A program made the position numbers and the translations under genes. Below are positions 58,201 to 64,000 of a stretch of DNA of 64,000 bases, piece by piece. This stretch comes from Eumeta japonica (lineage: Eukaryota; Arthropoda; Insecta; Lepidoptera; Psychidae): assembly GCA_005406025.1 (NCBI GenBank), contig BGZK01000733.1:186001-250000 (forward strand). The letters run 5' to 3'. Numbering within the stretch: the first letter of the stretch is position 1; the number at the start of each line of letters is the position of its first letter. The notes beneath the pieces were generated by a model. It had not been told where the DNA came from. It ran no database searches and saw nothing but the letters and a program-made list of their open reading frames with translations.

Positions 58201-58889
58201 GTGCGTATTCCCGCGCACGCGCCCTCGCGCGGCGGCCGCGCCACCGCCGGCCGCACTCGGCCGCCCTCCGCGACTCGGCCGCGTCGGGGAAAACGGCCGC
58301 CTATGCACTAAAAGTGTTTCAGTGGCCGTTCGCCATATTCCTAAATTTTCTCATAAATTTTGACCCAGGCGTAAAAAGTATCTTTTACTTTACCGGCCTC
58401 TTCGCTTTCCTACTCCGGTCGACGGCAGATAAACTATACCGTGTATCACCGAAGATCGTGCCCACGTCGCGAACGACAATACTCAATGCTACCTTTGTGC
58501 CACACTTTATTTATTTTTATATTTAGTCGCATATCTCTACATTAAGATAGTAGCATCGCTCCGACGAAAACGTGCGACCCCAGTAATGAACCGGGAAAAA
58601 CGGCCCTCGCAGCGTGAGGGTCAGGCCCCGGAAGGTCCCGCGATACGCGGAGGTATCGGGCGGCCTCCTAATCGCGCAGCTTCCTCCCCGCTGATAGCGC
58701 CTTGGTATAATTAGGTCACCGGTGACAAATTAAAAAAATAGCTCAGCGCGGGCCGCGCAGGGCGGGCGAATGGCGGGCGATCTCCGATAATTTAAATATT
58801 TGCATGTCAGCTCTTTTGCTAGCTGCGGTAGGAATCTTAGACGCATAATAGGTGCTTACTTTACTTGTGTGACCTAAAATTTAAAACAA
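58201..58889. other. Intron 3 start, GC-rich then AT-rich
   Basis: The frame of exon C stays open to 58311 past the donor, but the sequence turns into compositional Arg/Pro-rich peptide, which supports splicing at 58200. A second GC-rich block at 58600-58790 has no exon. Confidence 0.45.
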
Positions 58890-59300
58890 ATTTGGTTGGA
58901 AGGCTAGAGTTTACACACAAACGACAAAAAAATTAAGAAACTTGTAATCTTCACCCCTTAACCCCCCTAGAGGGGATGCAGATCAGTGTGTTCGACTAGG
59001 AAACTTGCTGCATTCCTAAAAAGATGTAATTTGATATTCAAGCTAGGATTCACACAAAAACTACAAAAAAAACAAAATTTTAACCTTAACCCTCACAACC
59101 CTCATAAGGGGGGTCCAGGTCTATGTACAGGATTAGGGAAATTCTCGAAATCCTAGGAAGCTGTTTAGTATGCAGGTTAGTATTGACACATGAAAAACCA
59201 AAAAAATAAATTTGCAAACTTTACCTCTCGATCCAGAAAGGGGGGTGCAGGGCTATGTAAAGAACTACCGAACTACTTTGCAGTAATAACAACGCATTTC
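58890..59300 (+). repeat. Three degenerate tandem units of about 140 bp
   Basis: Each unit has CACA-AAACTACAAAAAAA, a TT-ACCCCC-rich centre (CCCCCCTAGAGGGGATGCAG; CATAAGGGGGGTCCAGG; AAAGGGGGGTGCAGG), then CTA(T)GTA and GAAA-TT-C. Units start near 58890, 59040 and 59185. Confidence 0.6.
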
Positions 59301-59347
59301 TATATTATTAAAATTCTTTAAATTTTTGACATACACACCTGAAAAAA

Positions 59348-59868
59348 TTAAATTAATAATTAAAAAAAAACCCAACGCAAAAAAAGCGAACATTTAAAAA
59401 ATCGAAAATAATACCTTATGTTGAGCTATCAAATTCTGTTAAGTAAGACTTATAAATATCTATATATATTAATTATAGAAATTGTTGGATGGTACGATAA
59501 GGTTTTCTTAAGTAAATCAAGCCCTAGATGTGATTCTAGTAATTTACTAACATATTAGACAAATTTGCTTCGATACAATCAAATTTTTGTTGCAAATCTA
59601 GTTGCCGACATTGGGTGCTAGATAAATTGTTTAGTCTGGAAACGCTATGAGTTTACAATCTTCCTATTTTTTTAGCTATTTAGTTATTGCTTTAAACTTA
59701 GCGGTACCCCGCCGCGACATTGTAGCGCCATTTCAACGAGCAAACCCTATCGTACCATCCATCAATATCTTATTCAATCGAATTTGATAGCTCAACGTAA
59801 TGTATTATTTTTGACTTATTAAATGTTCGCTTTTTTTGCGTTGGAGGTTTATCTAATTTTTAATTTAT
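59348..59868. mobile_element. Fold-back/MITE-like element with arms over 100 bp
   Basis: AACGCAAAAAAAGCGAACAT...TTGAGCTATCAAATTC (59373-59436) is reverse-complemented at 59783-59843, and the similarity extends outward (AAATTAA-AATTA) and inward to TGGATGGTACGATA-GG (59487-59502 against 59744-59760). The whole is about 520 bp without a coding frame. It looks like a non-autonomous DNA transposon in intron 3. The superfamily was not identified. Confidence 0.75.
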
Positions 59869-60157
59869 CAATAAATACGTCAAAAAAAATCATCTAATTT
59901 TACAAGAAAAGTCTAGTAACCTAACATGTAAATATGGCAACTTTTAGACAATTTCTATTGGAGTAATAGATTTTTTTTGTTAATATTAAACATTTTAAAT
60001 AAAGGCAAAAGATTATATTGGTTTATGTTAAACAAATTCCTTTCACGTGTTTGACAGTCGCGCTAATGCCCCCTAGCGATGTGCGCCGATGCCCACGTCG
60101 ACCACGTCTGTTACTCGTAGTGCTAGTAAAGTGTACAGATGTCGCATGTATTTGCAG
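59869..60157. other. Intron 3 end
   Basis: AT-rich, ending GTATTTGCAG, the acceptor of exon D. Confidence 0.55.
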
Positions 60158-60233
60158 AGGACTCCGAAGGAGAACTCGTTCTGGACGGCCGTGTACCAGA
60201 TCTACAAGGACGTCGTCACCACCATCTTCGGCA
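60158..60233 (+). CDS. MIC13-like gene, exon D (not the last exon)
   Basis: Acceptor GTATTTGCAG, consensus donor A|GTAAGT, ends in phase 1. Encodes RTPKENSFWTAVYQIYKDVV and then TTIFG. The Trp in a short amphipathic helix would correspond to the second conserved block of MIC13 (R-D-S-W-N-x-G in vertebrates), but similarity is weak. Reading through the donor gives 20 more codons and a stop at 60292-60294, so a retained-intron end is possible. The strong donor suggests another coding exon downstream, which I could not find before 64000. From the 45951 ATG the four exons give about 163 codons. Confidence 0.6.
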
Positions 60234-61679
60234 GTAAGTCACTTCATTTAGCCGCCGTCGCTTCCACCCTCTGGTACTCACCAAAAAATAAATAACTAAG
60301 TCGGTTTAAGCCGTCTTCAAGATCACAATTAATTATGGATGCGAAATTATTGTATAATATGTTCGAATAGTGACTAATACTATATCGGATTCCACATACG
60401 TACCCCACGAGATTGCGATTAGACAGTTGATAATGACGAAAGAAATTTGTTAATACCCAAAGAACTTGTAAGTAGATTTCCTTTGAAATAGGTACCTAAA
60501 GCCCTATAAAAACTTATACAAACCAAATTCATAGAATATTAATAATGGGCCAAATTCTAAGCACCTGAATTCGACGTAACTTGCGTAACGTAACGACGTC
60601 CGTAAAACAAGAGTGTGCGACGGACATACCACCTGTCGATCTATGGTCTATAGCTATCCTTCCGGGAAATAAGCGTGGATTTATAAAAACAAAAATTTGC
60701 CTAACATTTGTTTATAAATATCCTTTAATACTGTTTTTTAGATCTTTAATCCTCATTGTTTAAGACTGGCTTAAAACTAATTAATGCATTTTGACCTTTT
60801 GACAGCCAAGCCTGCATTCACAATATGTGTTCTCGGTGCTGTCATTGTTTATATATGAAGAAGGCTAGTGATGCGAAATGATAAAATGAATATTATTCAC
60901 TTTTCATTCAATGTTGAAAAAGAAACCGTTTGAAACCGTAAAGCAGGCGACACCTACGCCGCGCTTACGTTGCGCGGTACCTCTTAATGATGTGTCCCAT
61001 CGTCATCTTCATGTAAAATATATAGATCTTCTTCGTTGACGTGTGTTTCATACGCCGACCTAATATTATCTTGTAAACCTAAAAGTATTGACTTAACCTA
61101 TAAATTTGCATATAGCATGTGTCTTGAAAAAACAAATTTAATGTAAAATTGAATTATAAAATTCACCTAATGAAGTTTCGAATCAAGTTGAAAATTTCTA
61201 AATCATTGCTAAAATCACCTCAAAGCTGTCGAAGCAAAGAAATTATAACGAAAAAAGTACTCTGTTACACTTCTTCCATGTTTCCGGCACAGAATAGTTA
61301 TAAGCACTCGGAAATAACTCAAAAACTGTGTACATATTCAATTATGTTCAAAATAATTTTCTTTGAAAATATTTATTCAGCGTTACCTTCGTTATTTTTT
61401 TATATTTTTTGGAGATACGGTTTAGAAAATAAAGGGGGGACAAACAATTTCTGGTAATTTCGCAGCGATTATTTTCGAAATTATTTACTTAATTAGAAAG
61501 ATTGTTTAAAAACCTTAGTGTTTTAAAAAAATTTTCGAAATACGTATCACTCCTTGATGTTTGTTAAAAAAAATTGTCAACTTCTGTTACATTTATGGAG
61601 AGCCCCCTCCCACCCAGGAAAATATTTATTTTTGTTATTTAACCACCAAACTAAGTAGCGGCTCACACAAGACACCTAC
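60234..61679. other. Downstream intron or intergenic DNA
   Basis: AT-rich, no exon continuing the MIC13-like gene recognised. A 102-codon frame at 61149-61457 has no domain. Confidence 0.4.
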
Positions 61680-61812
61680 ACTATAAATTTCGCCAATATA
61701 GATCTTGTAGTTTTTAAATAAAATGCCTGCGAAATACGGACGGACGGACTGACGGACAAGACGAAACTATAAGGTTTCCTTTTATGCCATTTTGGCTCGG
61801 TACCCTAAAACA
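61680..61812 (+). mobile_element. Interspersed repeat 3' end (GGACGGACGGAC ... TACCCTAAAA)
   Basis: GCGAAATACGGACGGACGG, GACAAGACGAAACTATAAGG and CGGTACCCTAAAA match the ends at 23.2, 31.1 and 31.9 kb. The body of the element probably extends some hundred bases upstream. Confidence 0.6.
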
Positions 61813-62508
61813 AAAGTAAGACAACAATTGTTCCATTAACATTGTCAAATATATCTGACCTAGGCTTGATGAGTATATTAGAAAATCGATGAATTGCGTT
61901 GAAGGTAGTGAATTTTTCGTCACTATATTATGATGGTTCTAAGATTAGATGTAAAGTAAATTTATGTATCTAATACTTACTAAGTTACTAAGTAACACCA
62001 TTTGACCCATTACAGTCATAAATGTTTTTATTTTTGTTCTCAATTGCGGAAAAATGAAGTATAAATAAATAAACTAAAAAGAGTAATTTGTCTGTTATAT
62101 CCGGCAGTCGCCTCTTTGTCACAATTTTATTTGTCGGATATATCCGAGGACGACCGTCACAGACCCCAAAGCACAATGGAGTGCATTTTTCATCCTTCGA
62201 TTTCACTTAAAAAAAGACTAGATCTAAAATCTTTTTCATAATCTAAAATTTCATATCATTGATTTATATAATTAAAATACACCTGAAGTAATTATTGATA
62301 ATTAGATCTTCCAATATTATTTCATCAGATTCAATGAAAATATGATTGAGACGTAAGACTGGGACATACAGACGGACAGGACAAAATTAAAAGATTCTTA
62401 TTCGAGAAATGAACGCGGTGTCTTCAAGTCCTGAACAGAGCATATTGCCAGTGCTCATATACGACAATACGTCAAATTTCGCCCCTCACTGTTGATCCCA
62501 TAACAAAG
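61813..62508. other. Unannotated AT-rich DNA
   Basis: A degraded GACGGACAGGACAAAATTAAAAG repeat tail is at about 62372-62395. No gene. Confidence 0.4.
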
Positions 62509-62820
62509 TTAGAGACACTCGAGGTGCAATCGAAAGATCAAGCAGGAGAATCGGACCGAGCGACGTAGTTCACAGGATCGGTAAGTTGAAGTGGCAACGG
62601 GCAACCGCTGGCGACAAAAAGGTCGCGAGCGGCGGCTGCCGAGCGGTCGTCGAAGCGCGGAGCGTGCTGCCACTAGCCGGTGTGCCGACAGGCGAGCGCG
62701 ACGCCGGCGCAAGTCGCGGTCGGCCAGGAGCGTGCGCGTGCTCGGCGCGACCACAGCTGCAATGAAGACGAGTAGAAGTCGGACCATTAGACCGGAGAAC
62801 ATCTTGTCACACGCGTTCAT
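62509..62820 (-). CDS. Candidate secreted preproprotein ORF (unrecognised)
   Basis: 103 codons on the minus strand with ATG at 62820-62818. It begins MNACDKMFSGLMVRLLLVFI and then AAVVAPSTRT, a convincing signal peptide, followed by a basic stretch with several Arg pairs (DRDLRRRRAR, LRRP, SRRSR) and a C-terminal part with four Cys. G/C-ending codons are frequent, as in the MIC13-like exons. No family recognised. Against it: a consensus donor GTAAGT on the opposite strand at 62581 suggests a plus-strand exon instead, and GC-rich islands here often have open frames. Confidence 0.3.
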   Translation of the reverse strand: MNACDKMFSGLMVRLLLVFIAAVVAPSTRTLLADRDLRRRRARLSAHRLVAARSALRRPLGSRRSRPFCRQRLPVATSTYRSCELRRSVRFSCLIFRLHLECL

Positions 62821-62966
62821 TTGAAAGAAACGATATATAGATATGCAACGATAATCTATGCAGATTTATACTTCTAACTTTAGATTTATGTATAACGACA
62901 TGTAATTTTAACTAAGGTTAAGTCAATGATAGATTATCGTCACACTGAGTTATACATATAACAGCA

Positions 62967-63149
62967 CCCAGTTTAAGTCGCGTTCGCTCCAATCTGGTTT
63001 TTATTTCATATGTATATAAAATCTATTTTCATACACTTGTATCAAAATCTAATTATTTATAAATAGATAAAGTGAAGTATATAAAGAAAAGATAGATTTT
63101 ATATATATAATATAAAAACCAGGGTGGAGCAAGAGTAACTTAAATTGGA
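62967..63149. mobile_element. Small fold-back (MITE-like) element
   Basis: CCAGTTTAAGTCGCGTTCGC ... CTGGTTTTTAT ... TATATAAAATCTAT (62967-63030) is imperfectly reverse-complemented at 63081-63149 (ATAGATTTTATATATATAA, ATAAAAACCAGGGTGGAGC, AACTTAAATTGG). Total about 183 bp, no coding capacity. Confidence 0.65.
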
Positions 63150-63289
63150 TATTGATATACAAAATGGATTTTATGATGCATCTATTCGCAAATATTCACA
63201 TTATACATTACATGTGAATATAAAGTGAGAATTACATTACTTAAAATAAGAACAACGTCCATATATAGAATTATAATATGTCATATAAA

Positions 63290-63720
63290 TAAGCTAGCTT
63301 TTGCCCGCGGCTCTGCCCTCGTGGACATCGAATGAATTCTTTCATCATTTACATCGACCGATCACTCTGTCAACCACGAACCCGACGTCGTTCCTCTTTT
63401 CGATTTCAGTTGTAGCTCCGCTTTTGATTCTCCGATTCTATTTACAAACTAGATTCTGTTTATTTTCAGAATAAACATAATTTACCCTCGGCTCCGCCCG
63501 CGTGAATATACAAGAAATATTTTTAGTTTTTTATATCGATTGGTGACATTATTAATCATGAATAATTCCCGTTCTCAATTCTATACCGGAAAGACCCATA
63601 TTCTTACACCGAAACACAGTTAATGCCGCAAGTGTCTTTGTTCTGGAACGAGCTCACTTCTTACGCTCTCGACCCCGGTCCCGGCCCGCGAGCAATTCCG
63701 ATCCCGAACCTGTATTAGAC
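63290..63720 (+). repeat. AGCTAGCTTTTGCCCGCGGCT repeat with GATTCC units
   Basis: Starts AAGCTAGCTTTTGCCCGCGGCTCTGC, then ATCGACCGATCAC, degenerate CGATTC/TTCCG units, a second CCTCGGCTCCGCCCGCGTG at 63484, and finally CCCCGGTCCCGGCCCGCGAG with GATCCCGAACC. It gives the fullest view of the dispersed family. Confidence 0.6.
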
Positions 63721-64000
63721 TTGAATCTCTCTTAAACATTGTTGTTAACAATTACCAATCGGTGTAAGTAAATAATTCGTTCTACGAACACGCAAGTAAC
63801 GTCGCAAGCAAAAGTTAGTATCTTTATAAACTATAGCTTATATGTCATTCTGGTATATAAACTATATGATTGTAGTTTTAGATAATTCTGTTCAGTTGTT
63901 AAAGCGTGATTGAGTAACAAACATCTAAGCATACAAACTTTCACATTTATTATAATAAGAGGATCATTACAATTTATAATATAAACTTGTGGAACAAAAA
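63721..64000. other. AT-rich end of window
   Basis: Nothing recognised. Confidence 0.4.

Noticed and set aside
58201..58311. Read-through of exon C into an Arg/Pro-rich tail
   Set aside because: A GTGCGT donor, a phase-matched next exon and a sharp change of composition favour splicing.
1..64000. CRISPR arrays, operons, bacterial islands or integrated viral genomes
   Set aside because: No spacer-regular repeats, no ribosome-binding-site-led gene runs, and no viral gene other than LTR-retrotransposon gag-pol.

Overview
The window looks like insect nuclear DNA, most probably from a moth or butterfly. It is AT-rich with sparse genes. It carries Ty3/gypsy, RTE-type and Jockey/CR1-type retroelements, and several short repeats I associate with Lepidoptera (ends reading CGGAACCCTAAAA, GCTCGTTTGCCCC, or AGCTAGCTTTTGCCCGCGGCT). 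There is no bacterial gene organisation, rRNA, tRNA or CRISPR array. No database search was run, so lineage and family names rest on recognition of motifs.

Layout. 1-2.2 kb is unannotated DNA with GC-rich islands. 2.2-6.7 kb is a complete but frameshifted Ty3/gypsy element with nearly identical LTRs, a tRNA-Trp-type primer-binding site and a CHCC Gag finger (CsRn1-like). 6.7-45.9 kb has no gene I can name. It is AT-rich DNA broken by roughly twenty short GC/CpG-rich islands, the largest about 29.16-30.18 kb, plus microsatellites, LINE remnants (15.3 and 19.0-19.7 kb), interspersed repeats and some hairpins. The islands may be regulatory modules, 5' exons or unrecognised exons; the sequence alone does not decide.

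45.9-60.2 kb holds the only host gene I can support: four plus-strand exons (45920-46077, 56555-56685, 58045-58200, 60158-60233) whose splice phases join in frame. The third exon encodes a membrane segment followed by GVWGD, as in MIC13/QIL1, a small subunit of the mitochondrial MICOS complex. The N-terminal part is longer than usual for that family, and the gene probably continues beyond exon 4. Its introns carry antisense Jockey/CR1-type LINE pieces, minisatellites, a perfect palindrome pair and a long-arm fold-back element.

60.2-64 kb is mostly repeats, with one GC-rich minus-strand ORF (62509-62820) that begins like a secreted preproprotein. Apart from the retroelements and the MIC13-like gene, no genes here can be tied into a shared pathway. 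The most interesting unexplained items are two miRNA-like hairpins (26.4 and 33.0 kb), the GC islands and their shared motifs, a triple RUNX-like motif cluster near 12.1 kb, and the possible short exons.
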